Assembly (NCBI RefSeq): GCF_025398155.2
Contig: NZ_CP104562.2
Span: 2,666,001-2,730,000, forward strand
DNA length: 64,000 bases
Source: Roseateles amylovorans
Lineage (GTDB): Bacteria > Pseudomonadota > Gammaproteobacteria > Burkholderiales > Burkholderiaceae_C
Direction of reading: 5' to 3'
Shown: piece after piece, positions 36,519 through 44,430 of the stretch
How positions within the stretch are numbered: position 1 is the stretch's first letter
How the letters are laid out: every line of letters starts with the position of its first letter
Program-made: the position numbers and the translations under genes
Notes under the pieces: generated by a model
The model's input: only the letters and a program-made list of their open reading frames with translations
The model's database searches: none
Told to the model about the DNA's origin: nothing

Positions 36519-37181
36519 ATGAAGACGCTGGATTTCTATTTCGATCCGATCTCGCCCTATGCGGCCTTGGCCTTCGAGCGTCTGCCCGAGATGCTGGCCG
36601 GCCGCAGTGTCGCGGTTCGATATGTGCCGATCCTGTTCGGCGCGCTGCTCAAGGCCAACGACCACAAGGGACCGGCCGAGATTCCGGGCAAGCGCGACTG
36701 GACCTACCGCCAGGTGCTCTGGCTGAGCCATCAGCTGGGTCTGCCGCTGGCGTTGCCCGCCAGTCATCCGTTCAATCCCTTGCCACTGCTGCGCCTGCTG
36801 TGGGCCTGTGCCGAGCCCGGGCAGGACGCCCAGGGCAGGGCGCTGACGCCGAGCCGCTTTGCCGTCGAACGGGTACTGACGCATGTCTGGCGCGGCGGCC
36901 AGGAGGCGACCGATGCCGCCCGACTTCAGGCGCTCGCCACCGAGCTGGCGCCGGCGCAGGATCCCGCGTCCGACGCGGTCAAGGCCGCCCTGCGCGGGGC
37001 CACCGACGAGGCCCAGGCGCGCGGCGTGTTCGGCGTGCCGACGCTGGCTGTGGACGACAAGCTGTTCTGGGGGCTGGATGCGCTGGAGATGGCGGTGGCG
37101 TGTCTGGATGGCGATCCGTGGTTCGAGGGGCCGGCGTGGTCGCTGGCGACTGCAGTGCCGGTTGGCATCAGGCGCCAATGA
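36519..37181 (+). CDS. 2-hydroxychromene-2-carboxylate isomerase-like DsbA-family protein
   Basis: 220 residues from ATG 36519 (GGAGGTGCTGC upstream). Thioredoxin-fold kappa-GST type: LDFYFDPISPYAALAFERLPE, where the usual Cys-Pro is replaced by Ser-Pro as in HCCA isomerase, then FGALLKANDHKGPAEIPGKRDWTYRQVLW and GVFGVPTLAVDDKLFWGLD. HCCA isomerase acts with glutathione in naphthalene degradation; no degradation genes adjoin, so a general glutathione-dependent role is more likely. Confidence 0.87.
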   Translation: MKTLDFYFDPISPYAALAFERLPEMLAGRSVAVRYVPILFGALLKANDHKGPAEIPGKRDWTYRQVLWLSHQLGLPLALPASHPFNPLPLLRLLWACAEPGQDAQGRALTPSRFAVERVLTHVWRGGQEATDAARLQALATELAPAQDPASDAVKAALRGATDEAQARGVFGVPTLAVDDKLFWGLDALEMAVACLDGDPWFEGPAWSLATAVPVGIRRQ

Positions 37182-37203
37182 GCCAGCTAGCTGACGAGCC
37201 AGC

Positions 37204-37291
37204 GAGCTGACGAGCTGACGAGCTGACGAGCTGACGAGCTGACGAGCTGACGAGCTGACGAGCTGACGAGCGATCGAACGAGCGATCGAAC
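37204..37291. repeat. 8-bp tandem array (x8) followed by 12-bp repeat (x2)
   Basis: Eight GAGCTGAC units (37204-37267) then two GAGCGATCGAAC units (37268-37291), beginning 22 bp after the isomerase stop. The rest of the 357-bp gap before the MHS transporter holds a small hairpin (ACCCGC / GCGGGT, 37320-37336) and no gene. Confidence 0.9.
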
Positions 37292-37538
37292 GAGCCGATG
37301 AGCCGTTCAACGCGATGCCACCCGCCTGAAGCGGGTTCGGGCAGCGCGCTAGGGACATACCCTCTGCTGCGGTGCACATCGGTGGAAATTCCGCATCGAG
37401 AAATCCGGACCTAGGGTTGCGCCGGACTTTGTCAGCCTCAGGCAAGCAAGTTGTCAGAAACGGGTCAGAGCCGCCCTGGATAGTGCTGGCCATGGGTCAT
37501 CGGTCGATGGCTCTGGGTGAAATGAGGAGACAAACCCC

Positions 37539-39221
37539 ATGGCAACTGCAAGCGCAGTGACCACCAATACGCCGATGACCGCGGAGGAGAAGAAAGTCAT
37601 CTTCGCTTCGTCGCTGGGCACGGTGTTCGAGTGGTACGACTTCTATCTCTATGGCTCGCTGGCCGCCATCATCGGCAAGCAGTTCTTCACCGGCCTGGAT
37701 CCGACGGCGCAGTTCATCGCCTCGCTGATGGCCTTCGCCGCCGGCTTCATCGTGCGACCGTTCGGCGCGCTGGTGTTCGGCCGCCTGGGCGACATGATCG
37801 GCCGCAAGTACACCTTCCTGGTGACGATCCTGATCATGGGTCTGTCCACCTTCATCGTCGGCGTGCTGCCCACCTACGACACGATCGGTCCCGCCGCGGC
37901 GGTGATCCTGATTGGTCTGCGTCTGCTGCAAGGCCTGGCGCTGGGCGGTGAATACGGCGGTGCCGCGACCTATGTGGCCGAGCACGCGCCGCAGGGCCGC
38001 CGCGGGGCCTACACCTCCTGGATCCAGACCACCGCGACCCTGGGCCTGTTCCTGTCGCTGATCGTGATCCTGGGCACCCGCACCGCGCTGGGCGAGGCGA
38101 CCTTTGCCGCCTGGGGCTGGCGCATTCCATTCATCGTGTCGATTCTGCTGCTGGGCATCAGCGTGTGGATCCGGCTGTCGATGAATGAATCGCCGGCCTT
38201 CCAGAAGATGAAGTCCGAAGGCAAGACCTCCAAGGCGCCGCTGTCCGAGTCCTTCGGCCAGTGGAAGAACCTGAAGGTGGTGCTGCTGGCCTTGTTCGGC
38301 CTGGTGGCCGGCCAGGGCGTGGTCTGGTACACGGGTCAGTTCTACGCGCTCTTCTTCCTGCAGAGCGTGGTCAAGGTGGATCCGGCCGCAGCCAACATCA
38401 TGGTGGCGGTGGCGCTGCTGATCGGCACGCCGTTCTTCGTCATCTTCGGCACACTGTCGGACAAGATCGGCCGTAAGCCGATCATCATGGCCGGTCTGCT
38501 GCTGGCGATCCTGACCTACTTCCCGCTGTTCAAGGCGCTGACCAACGCGGCCAACCCGGACCTGGCTCGCGCCCAGGCCACCGCACAGATCACGCTGACG
38601 ACCGATCCGGCGCAATGCTCCTTCCAGGGCAGCCCGGTGGCGCGCGAGGTGGACTTCACCACGCCGTGCGACATCGCCAAGCGGGCGCTGGCCCAGGCCG
38701 CGGCCAACTACGAGACCGTGCCCGGCACGGCCGGTACGGGTCAGGTCAAGATCGGCGACAAGGTTATCGAGGCACCGACCGCCACGCTGACCGCCGGTGG
38801 TCACAAGTTCGACGAAGACAGCGCCAAGAAGATCGCCGCCTTCAAGAAGGACCTGGGCGATGCGATGAAGGCTGCCGGCTACCCGTCCAAGGCGGATCCG
38901 GCCAAGGTCAACACGCCGCTGGTCATCGCCATCCTGTCGGTGCTGGTGCTGTATGTGACCATGGTCTACGGCCCGATCGCGGCCATGCTGGTCGAGCTGT
39001 TCCCGACCCGCATCCGCTACACCTCGATGAGCCTGCCGTACCACATCGGCAACGGCTGGTTCGGCGGTCTGCTGCCGTCGATCAGCTTCGCGATGGTGGC
39101 GCAGAACGGCAACATCTATCACGGGCTCTGGTACCCGATCGGCATCGCCGCGCTGACCCTGGTCATCGGCCTGCTGTTCGTGCGTGAAACCAAGGACGTG
39201 GACATCTACGCCCGCGACTGA
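37539..39221 (+). CDS. MHS-type MFS transporter with large loop insertion
   Basis: 560 residues (MHS carriers are usually about 430-450). Signatures of the metabolite:H+ symporter family: SLGTVFEWYDFYLYGSLA, RPFGALVFGRLGDMIGRKYTF, RLLQGLALGGEYGGAATYVAEHAP and a second G-R-K-P motif at SDKIGRKPIIM. About 125 residues of hydrophilic sequence (from about TNAANPDLARAQ to SKADPAKVN, with two Cys) separate the helix after GRKPIIMAGLLLAILTYFP from the next one. Family substrates include proline/betaine, alpha-ketoglutarate and shikimate; substrate here unknown. AGGAG precedes the ATG; terminator at 39312. Confidence 0.9.
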   Translation: MATASAVTTNTPMTAEEKKVIFASSLGTVFEWYDFYLYGSLAAIIGKQFFTGLDPTAQFIASLMAFAAGFIVRPFGALVFGRLGDMIGRKYTFLVTILIMGLSTFIVGVLPTYDTIGPAAAVILIGLRLLQGLALGGEYGGAATYVAEHAPQGRRGAYTSWIQTTATLGLFLSLIVILGTRTALGEATFAAWGWRIPFIVSILLLGISVWIRLSMNESPAFQKMKSEGKTSKAPLSESFGQWKNLKVVLLALFGLVAGQGVVWYTGQFYALFFLQSVVKVDPAAANIMVAVALLIGTPFFVIFGTLSDKIGRKPIIMAGLLLAILTYFPLFKALTNAANPDLARAQATAQITLTTDPAQCSFQGSPVAREVDFTTPCDIAKRALAQAAANYETVPGTAGTGQVKIGDKVIEAPTATLTAGGHKFDEDSAKKIAAFKKDLGDAMKAAGYPSKADPAKVNTPLVIAILSVLVLYVTMVYGPIAAMLVELFPTRIRYTSMSLPYHIGNGWFGGLLPSISFAMVAQNGNIYHGLWYPIGIAALTLVIGLLFVRETKDVDIYARD

Positions 39222-39311
39222 GCGGAGGACGGATCAGCGCTGCGGCGCTGATCTCCGCGGCATGGCGGTTCTTACCGGCTGCATGCCGACGGGATGTCGA
39301 TGACACCAACG

Positions 39312-39342
39312 ACAAGGGCGGCCTCGGCCGCCCTTGTGCTTT
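39312..39342 (+). terminator. Intrinsic terminator of the MHS gene
   Basis: Perfect 12-bp stem ACAAGGGCGGCC (39312-39323) with GGCCGCCCTTGT (39326-39337), then GCTTTT. Confidence 0.8.
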
Positions 39343-39400
39343 TCCGGTCCGGGGTTTTTTCGGATCCCGGATCGGCGTTCAGTTGTTCATTCGTGGGACA

Positions 39401-40258
39401 TCAGCCGCCGGCTTTCATCTGCTGCGCACGGGCCTGGACCGACGCCGCATATTCCGCGGCCTTGATCTCCCGCCCGTAGGAGTCGGTGGCGCCGGGTGCC
39501 CAGTTGTCCCCGCCGTTGTACTTCTGCAGCATGTTGGTGGCGTCGCCGCCCTTGTCGGCCAGGATCACGCCAGCCATGGCGATCTGGTCCTTCGGATCGC
39601 CGTGGTCATAGGCATGGCCCATCTTTTCCTGGAACTTGCCGGCATAGGCCTGGCGGGTGCCGGGCTCGACCTGCATCAGGCCGTCACCGGCGCTCGGGCT
39701 GCCGGACAGTCCCTTGCCGAACTGACTTTCCTTCTCCATCTGCGCGGCCAGGAGGTAGGGGTCGACGCCCGTCTTCTTGGCGGCATCCTGGCAGCCTTGC
39801 CAGAGCTCCGCCGGCATGCCGGCCGGACCCTTGCCGCCGCTGGTGGAGGACACATCGCCCACCGCCGGGGTGGGCGAATTGGCGGAGGCGGCCGGCGACG
39901 AGTAGCCCGACGGGCCTTGCGCCTCGTGGGTCGGCTTGTACGCGTTGGACACGCCTTGCGGTCCACCTACGCCGGAGGGGCCACCCCCACCCCCACCGCC
40001 ACCACTACCGCCGCCACCTGATGATGACGGGCTGCCTTGTCCGCCTTGCTGGGCCTGTTGGGCCTGCTGCGCTTGTTGCAGGGCCTTCATGATCTCGTTG
40101 ATCAGCAGGTTGAGGATCTGGAGGATGGCCTCGGTGAGACGGGCCTGGATCTCGCTGGCGCCTTGCGGTGACTGCGACGACACGCCCTGCAGACCTTGCA
40201 GGCCCGACTGGCCGAAGGCGTCGAGCCCGATCGGTTGTTGTTGAACGCTCACGGACAT
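39401..40258 (-). CDS. Harpin-like protein with lytic transglycosylase domain (type III helper)
   Basis: 285 residues from ATG 40258; AAGGAG precedes it, whereas the longer ORF start at 40513 would run through the promoter. N-terminal half harpin-like: Gln/Ser-rich start without signal peptide, amphipathic helix about 38-60 (ARLTEAILQILNLLINEIMK), QQA repeats (61-72) and a Gly/Ser run (80-98). C-terminal residues about 145-285 are a family 1-type lytic transglycosylase: probable catalytic Glu177 in AAQMEKESQFG, GDGLMQVEPGT (192-201) and NGG near 248-250. HopP1-type harpins of plant pathogens combine the same parts. A PIP box and -10 lie upstream. One Cys only. Predicted secreted through a type III system to open peptidoglycan or aid translocation. 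Confidence 0.8.
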   Translation of the reverse strand: MSVSVQQQPIGLDAFGQSGLQGLQGVSSQSPQGASEIQARLTEAILQILNLLINEIMKALQQAQQAQQAQQGGQGSPSSSGGGGSGGGGGGGGPSGVGGPQGVSNAYKPTHEAQGPSGYSSPAASANSPTPAVGDVSSTSGGKGPAGMPAELWQGCQDAAKKTGVDPYLLAAQMEKESQFGKGLSGSPSAGDGLMQVEPGTRQAYAGKFQEKMGHAYDHGDPKDQIAMAGVILADKGGDATNMLQKYNGGDNWAPGATDSYGREIKAAEYAASVQARAQQMKAGG

Positions 40259-40280
40259 GCTGGGTCTCCTTGTCAGGCTC

Positions 40281-40309
40281 TGTTGAGCTTTCCCATGGGA
40301 AATGTTGAG
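40281..40309 (-). promoter_or_regulatory. Palindrome flanked by direct repeats in the harpin leader
   Basis: TTTCCCATGGGAAA (40289-40302) is a perfect 14-bp palindrome, flanked by two TGTTGAG copies (40281-40287, 40303-40309) 22 bp apart. It lies between the predicted transcription start and the ribosome-binding site, so it could be an operator or an mRNA hairpin. Confidence 0.45.
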
Positions 40310-40320
40310 GATGCCCTCCC

Positions 40321-40326
40321 ATGGTG
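40321..40326 (-). promoter_or_regulatory. -10 box of the harpin PIP promoter
   Basis: Minus-strand CACCAT fits YANNNT and lies 29 nt downstream of the PIP box (consensus spacing 30-32). Confidence 0.6.
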
Positions 40327-40355
40327 AGCGGCCCATTCCGCGTCGCTGACGCGAT

Positions 40356-40380
40356 GCGAAGCCGCATCCAGGCCCACGAA
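40356..40380 (-). promoter_or_regulatory. PIP box (hrpII box) of the harpin gene
   Basis: Minus strand reads TTCGT, 15 nt, TTCGC: an exact TTCGB-N15-TTCGB match, the binding site of HrpX (Xanthomonas) and HrpB (Ralstonia) activators. 98 bp upstream of the harpin ATG. Confidence 0.75.
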
Positions 40381-40423
40381 GCGAGCCGGCGTAGGCGCGC
40401 GGCGCGACGGGCCTGCGACCGTT

Positions 40424-40448
40424 TTCGGATCCGCAGACGGCACTTCGC
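40424..40448 (+). promoter_or_regulatory. PIP box of the divergent gene
   Basis: Plus strand reads TTCGG (40424-40428), 15 nt, TTCGC (40444-40448), an exact PIP box in the orientation of the gene at 40502. Its -10, CACGCT (40479-40484, YANNNT), follows after exactly 30 nt. Confidence 0.75.
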
Positions 40449-40478
40449 ATTCCTTCAGCGCCGGTGTCCACAGGCCGC

Positions 40479-40484
40479 CACGCT
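40479..40484 (+). promoter_or_regulatory. -10 box of the divergent PIP promoter
   Basis: CACGCT fits YANNNT with 30-nt spacing from the PIP box. A transcription start near 40491 would leave a very short leader before GTG 40502, which favours a start codon at or downstream of that position. Confidence 0.55.
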
Positions 40485-40501
40485 GGACTGAAGCGGTCAC
40501 T

Positions 40502-41041
40502 GTGAGCCTTCATCCCATGTACCCGTTGTCCTCACCGCCTTTGCAGGCCAGTTCGCTCTCGGCCTGTCCCGGTCATGGCGCCACTCATGGCACCGGTCGC
40601 GCTGCCGGTGCCGGTGCCGGTGCTGGTGCCGAAGTCATGGTCCGCCTGGCCGGCGGCACCTCGCACCCGTCCATGCCTGAAGCGTCTTGGTCCAGACCAC
40701 GGATGCTGTCCGCCTGCCTCCTGCTGGCCTGCCGACGGGGCCTCGCCCACGAGGCTGCGCCGATCGCCAACGCCTTGGCGCGGGAGCTCGGTGACGAGCG
40801 GGCCGTCAAGGCGCTGATGGCCGTGGGCGCGCTGCTGGGGGGCGATGCCTCGGTGGGGCGGGCCGAACTGGCGCGCGAACAGTTCTCCGGCGAAGCGGAT
40901 GCCGCGACGCTGCTGTTCGCGATGGTCGATCGGCTGGGAGGCGGTCAGCACCAGTGGCGCCCGCTGGTGGAGCGGGTGCTGGCCACCAGCAGCGATCCGA
41001 CCTGGCGCGCGATTGCCTATGTGATCGCTCAACTGGACTGA
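40502..41041 (+). CDS. Hrp-regulon helical protein, possible type III co-chaperone
   Basis: 179 residues if GTG 40502 is used; ATG 40517 or ATG 40637 are alternatives and no strong Shine-Dalgarno settles it. The first 65 residues are low complexity (GAGAGAGAE), unlike a conserved domain. The last 110 are alpha-helical with paired, TPR-like helices (MLSACLLLACRRGLAHEAAP, GDERAVKALMAVGALLGGD). Size and layout recall YscG/PscG-type needle co-chaperones, but this is a resemblance, not a match. A perfect PIP promoter drives it, so co-expression with the harpin is expected. It could equally be a chaperone or a secreted protein. Confidence 0.65.
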   Translation: MSLHPMYPLSSPPLQASSLSACPGHGATHGTGRAAGAGAGAGAEVMVRLAGGTSHPSMPEASWSRPRMLSACLLLACRRGLAHEAAPIANALARELGDERAVKALMAVGALLGGDASVGRAELAREQFSGEADAATLLFAMVDRLGGGQHQWRPLVERVLATSSDPTWRAIAYVIAQLD

Positions 41042-41184
41042 GGCGCAAGACGGCCGGAAATCGGGGCGCGCGCTCAGCTTTCTCCTGCGTCTGCCGCTCA
41101 GCCTGCTGTCAGCCTGGCTTTCCACAATGGCCCACGACCCGGTCTGTACTCGTGACCGGCAACCTCAGAAGGAAGCTCGCAACC

Positions 41185-41391
41185 ATGTGGAAAATCGTCC
41201 TAGGATTCATCGTTTTCGCCGCGATCGCGCTGTTCGTGCTGATGAAGAGCGGCGGCAACATCGACCTCACGGGCGAGAAGCACGATGTCACCGGCGGCCA
41301 TGCCGACTCGGCCGCCAGCGATGCCGCCTCGGCGGCCATGGCCGCGGCGTCTGCGGCAGTGCCCGTGCCGGCGTCCGGCGCGTCGCAATAA
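41185..41391 (+). CDS. Small single-pass membrane protein
   Basis: 68 residues from ATG 41185, with AGAAGGAAG upstream. Residues 1-21 (MWKIVLGFIVFAAIALFVLMK) form a membrane anchor; then a short polar patch (SGGNIDLTGEKHDVTGGH) and an Ala/Ser-rich tail. Similar short proteins occur in Burkholderiales without known function. Monocistronic as far as visible. Confidence 0.65.
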   Translation: MWKIVLGFIVFAAIALFVLMKSGGNIDLTGEKHDVTGGHADSAASDAASAAMAAASAAVPVPASGASQ

Positions 41392-41539
41392 GCGGCGACA
41401 GGCCAAGCCGCGGACGCCGCGGCGAGGCACAGACGAGCGGGCGCACCGGGGGACCGAACAAGGAAAGTCTTCGGCCCTGAACGTCAAGACTTCCTGTCGG
41501 CCCGCAGGAGAACAGTTCGGAAGAACCCGAGGACCTGGG

Positions 41540-41690
41540 CGGACCAACCGGTCAACCGGTCAGCCCGTCATCTGGTCATCCGGTCAGCCGGTCAGCCCGT
41601 CAGCCCGTCAGCCGGTCAGCCGGTCAGCCGGTCAATGGTCGCCGGTCGATGGTCGATGGTCGATGGTCAACTCGTCAGCCGATCCGCTCA
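41540..41690. repeat. 8-bp tandem repeat array (CGGTCAGC-type)
   Basis: About ten imperfect units of CGGTCAGC or CCGTCAGC, with related GGTCAAC and GGTCGAT units on both sides, fill most of the 283-bp gap between a small membrane-protein gene and the convergent sensor kinase. The array runs a few bases into the kinase 3' end (stop at 41675). Confidence 0.8.
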
Positions 41691-43267
41691 TCCCCCGGAG
41701 CGCCGGCCGTGCGCGAGGGCGCATGGACCGGCAGCCGCACCACCATGCGGGTGCCGGCATCGGGATGGCTGATCACCTCGATGGTCCCGCCCAACACATG
41801 GTTCACGATGTTGTGGACGATGTGCATCCCCAGCCCCGAGCCGCCTTTGCCGAGCTTGGTGGTGAAGAACGGGTCGAAGATGCGGCGGACCACCGAGGCG
41901 TCCATGCCGCGCCCGTCGTCTTCCACGACCAGCTCGACCTCATCCTCATCCACCCGCTGGCAGCGCACCAGGACCCGGCCTTGTTCGCGGCCATCGAAGG
42001 CATGCACCAATGTGTTCATCACCAGATTGGTCAACACCTGACCCAGCGCGCCGGGATAGCTGCTCATCCGCAAGTCCGGCTGCAGCGCGGTCTCGATGCG
42101 CCAAGGCGTGTGCTTGAAGCTGGGCTCCACCATCACCAGCACGTCTTCCACCACCTGGGCGAGTTCGAAATCGCGGCGCGTGTCGCTGGTCTGGTCGATG
42201 GCGACCTGCTTGAAGTCCCGCACCAGGTCGGCCGCCTTCTGGACATTGCGATGCAGGATGTCCTGCCCGCGGCGGGTGTCCTTCACCAGTTCTTCCAATT
42301 GGCTGCGCCGCATCGGGGTGTTGTCGGTCAGCATGCGGTCGATCTTGCCCCAGCGGTCTTCCAGCGCGGAGACCACGGTGAGCGCGTTGCCCAGCGGCGT
42401 GTTGAGTTCATGGGCCACGCCCGCCACCAGCCGGCCCAGCGACGCCAGCTTCTCCGATTCCACCAGCTCTCGCTGCGCGGTCTTGAGGTTCGCCAGGGCC
42501 TGGGTCAATTCGGCATTGGTGCTGGTCAGCTCATGGGTGCGTTGGGACACCTGATCCTCCAGGGTGCTCGCATGGCCCCGCAGGTCATCGAAGGCCTTGA
42601 GCAGCGCCAGCCGCATGCGCTCCAGCGCGGTGCCGACGCGGGCGATCTCGTCCTCGCCGCCCAGCGCCAGCGGTTTGTCCAGCCGGCCGGCTGCGAGCTC
42701 ATCCGCAGCCTCCGACAGCCGGGCCATCGGCCGCAGCACCCGGCGCTGCAACACGATCAGGATCAGCGCCAGGGAGAGCGTGAGGGTCAGCAGGCTGCGC
42801 CACAGCATCTTCAGCAATTCGGCGCGCTTGAGCGTGAGCAGCGGTTCGGCGCTCATCCGCAGGGTCAATTCCGCGATCTGGCGGCCTTCCCGCATGACCG
42901 GGCGGGTGGCGATGCGGGTGAGCGCCTCGTCGCCGGAGCCGCGATGGAATTCGACGAAGGGCTGCTGGGCACCGGTCTCGGTCACCACGACCGAGATGAA
43001 GCGGGGATCGTCCGCCTGTGCCTTGACCATGGGTTCGGCCAGATCGGGCGACACCTGCCAGATCGGCTCCGCCAGCGACAGCGCCAGCACTTCCGAGACC
43101 CGGGCCAGGTCGCGGCTGAGATCGTCCATGACGGTCTGGCGGCTGAGCTGCTGCTCATACAGCAGCACCGCCGCCGTGGGCAGCAGCAGGCCGACCAGCA
43201 AGGCCAGCATCACGGCATTGCGCAAGGAGCTTCTGATCAGAGCCACGGTCGCCGATCCTCTGTCCAT
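41675..43267 (-). CDS. Sensor histidine kinase (HAMP-HisKA-HATPase)
   Basis: 530 residues. Membrane segment 1 at about 17-37, periplasmic sensor about 38-155, segment 2 at about 158-178 (SLLTLTLSLALILIVLQRR), HAMP (RPMARLSEAADELAAGRLDKPL), coiled coil, then phospho-acceptor His in LGRLVAGVAHELNTPLGNALT and HATPase boxes N (NLVMNTLVHAF), G1 (EDDGRGMD), F (FDPFFTTK), G2 (GSGLGMHIV). The H-E-L-N-T-P-L-G form is typical of kinases near DctB/ZraS-like groups. No response regulator adjoins; orphan. Signal unknown. Confidence 0.92.
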   Translation of the reverse strand: MDRGSATVALIRSSLRNAVMLALLVGLLLPTAAVLLYEQQLSRQTVMDDLSRDLARVSEVLALSLAEPIWQVSPDLAEPMVKAQADDPRFISVVVTETGAQQPFVEFHRGSGDEALTRIATRPVMREGRQIAELTLRMSAEPLLTLKRAELLKMLWRSLLTLTLSLALILIVLQRRVLRPMARLSEAADELAAGRLDKPLALGGEDEIARVGTALERMRLALLKAFDDLRGHASTLEDQVSQRTHELTSTNAELTQALANLKTAQRELVESEKLASLGRLVAGVAHELNTPLGNALTVVSALEDRWGKIDRMLTDNTPMRRSQLEELVKDTRRGQDILHRNVQKAADLVRDFKQVAIDQTSDTRRDFELAQVVEDVLVMVEPSFKHTPWRIETALQPDLRMSSYPGALGQVLTNLVMNTLVHAFDGREQGRVLVRCQRVDEDEVELVVEDDGRGMDASVVRRIFDPFFTTKLGKGGSGLGMHIVHNIVNHVLGGTIEVISHPDAGTRMVVRLPVHAPSRTAGAPGDERIG

Positions 43268-43452
43268 CCCTGTTGATGCGGTGGATTATGAGGGGGCGGT
43301 GCGACACCGCCGATGCGGCGAAACGAGGGGCTGCCGAGCGAACGTGAGCGTCGCCGCCGGGCGCGGTAACTGGCAAGGCCCGCCATGCCCGCAACGCAGC
43401 CTTGCCCGCTGGAGAAAGCCGACCCAGCGGGCGGCCGCCAGAATCGGGCGCC

Positions 43453-44409
43453 ATGAGCCGTCCTGTCCCATCGCGTCCTTCGATGCCGTCCACTGCCGTG
43501 CCGGTGGCGCCATCGCCGGCGGCCCCTCGCGACATCCCGCTCAGCGGCTGGCTGCTGGCCGTGGGCGGCGCGATCGGGTTCTCCGGCAAGGCCATCATCG
43601 TCAAGCTGGCGTATCGACATGGGGTCGATGCGGTCACCTTGCTCATGCTGCGCATGCTGCTGGCGCTGCCTCTGTTCCTGGCGCTGGCCTGGTGGGCGGG
43701 CCGCGGACGGCCGCCGCAGACCGGACGGGAACGCCTGGCGGTGCTGGGCCTGGGCTTCTCGGGCTATTACCTGGCCAGTTTCCTGGACTTCGCCGGCCTG
43801 GCCTATGTGAGCGCCAGTTTCGAGCGCCTGATCCTCTATCTCAATCCCACCCTGGTGCTGCTGCTGGGCTGGCTGCTGTTCAAGCGACGCGTCGCCCTGC
43901 GCCAGATCGCCGCGCTGGCGGTGAGCTACAGCGGCGTGCTGCTGGTGTTCGGCCATGAGCTGAGCCTGGCCGGGCGCGAGGTCTGGCTGGGGGCCGGCCT
44001 GGTGTTCGGCAGCGCGGTGGCGTATGCGCTCTATCTGGTCTACAGCGGGGAGTTCGTCCAACGTCTGGGCGCGTTGCGGCTGACCGGGCTGGCGACCTCG
44101 GTCGCGTGCTTGCTGTGCATCGGCCAGTTCCTGCTGATCCGCTCGGTCGGGTCGCTGGCCGAGCTGCCACCGGCCGTGTGGTGGCTGTCGGTGCTCAATG
44201 CGCTGGCCTGCACCTTCGCGCCGGTGTTGATGGTGATGATGGCGATCGAACGCGTCGGTGCGGGCATCGCCGCGCAGACGGGGATGATCGGGCCCATGTC
44301 CACGATACTGATGGGCGTGCTGATCCTGGACGAACCGCTCACCGCGTGGATCGTCGCCGGGACTGCGCTGGTGCTTGGCGGCGTGTGGCTGCTGGCGCGC
44401 CGACGCTGA
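43453..44409 (+). CDS. EamA family (DMT) exporter
   Basis: 318 residues from ATG 43453. About ten helices in two EamA repeats: GWLLAVGGAIGFSGKAIIVKLAYRHGVDAVTLLMLRMLLALP opens the first, WLGAGLVFGSAVAYALYLVYSGEFVQRLGALR the second, with LMGVLILDEPLT near the end as in the family. Metabolite exporter of unknown substrate. 21 bp before the SDR gene, likely co-transcribed. The first 30 residues are Pro/Ser-rich. Confidence 0.88.
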   Translation: MSRPVPSRPSMPSTAVPVAPSPAAPRDIPLSGWLLAVGGAIGFSGKAIIVKLAYRHGVDAVTLLMLRMLLALPLFLALAWWAGRGRPPQTGRERLAVLGLGFSGYYLASFLDFAGLAYVSASFERLILYLNPTLVLLLGWLLFKRRVALRQIAALAVSYSGVLLVFGHELSLAGREVWLGAGLVFGSAVAYALYLVYSGEFVQRLGALRLTGLATSVACLLCIGQFLLIRSVGSLAELPPAVWWLSVLNALACTFAPVLMVMMAIERVGAGIAAQTGMIGPMSTILMGVLILDEPLTAWIVAGTALVLGGVWLLARRR

Positions 44410-44430
44410 TCGACTCAACGGAGAAACAAG

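Noticed and set aside
40258..40513. Longer start for the harpin gene (an extra 85 residues)
   Set aside because: It would translate through the PIP box and -10; the extra residues are not harpin-like, and AAGGAG precedes ATG 40258.
41285..43276. A 663-codon plus-strand frame opposite the sensor kinase, and similar frames at 22068-23813, 5704-7374 and 54252-56438
   Set aside because: All mirror well-supported genes (kinases, DUF47-pit, cstA) and have His/Gln/Arg-rich, domain-free translations typical of shadow frames.
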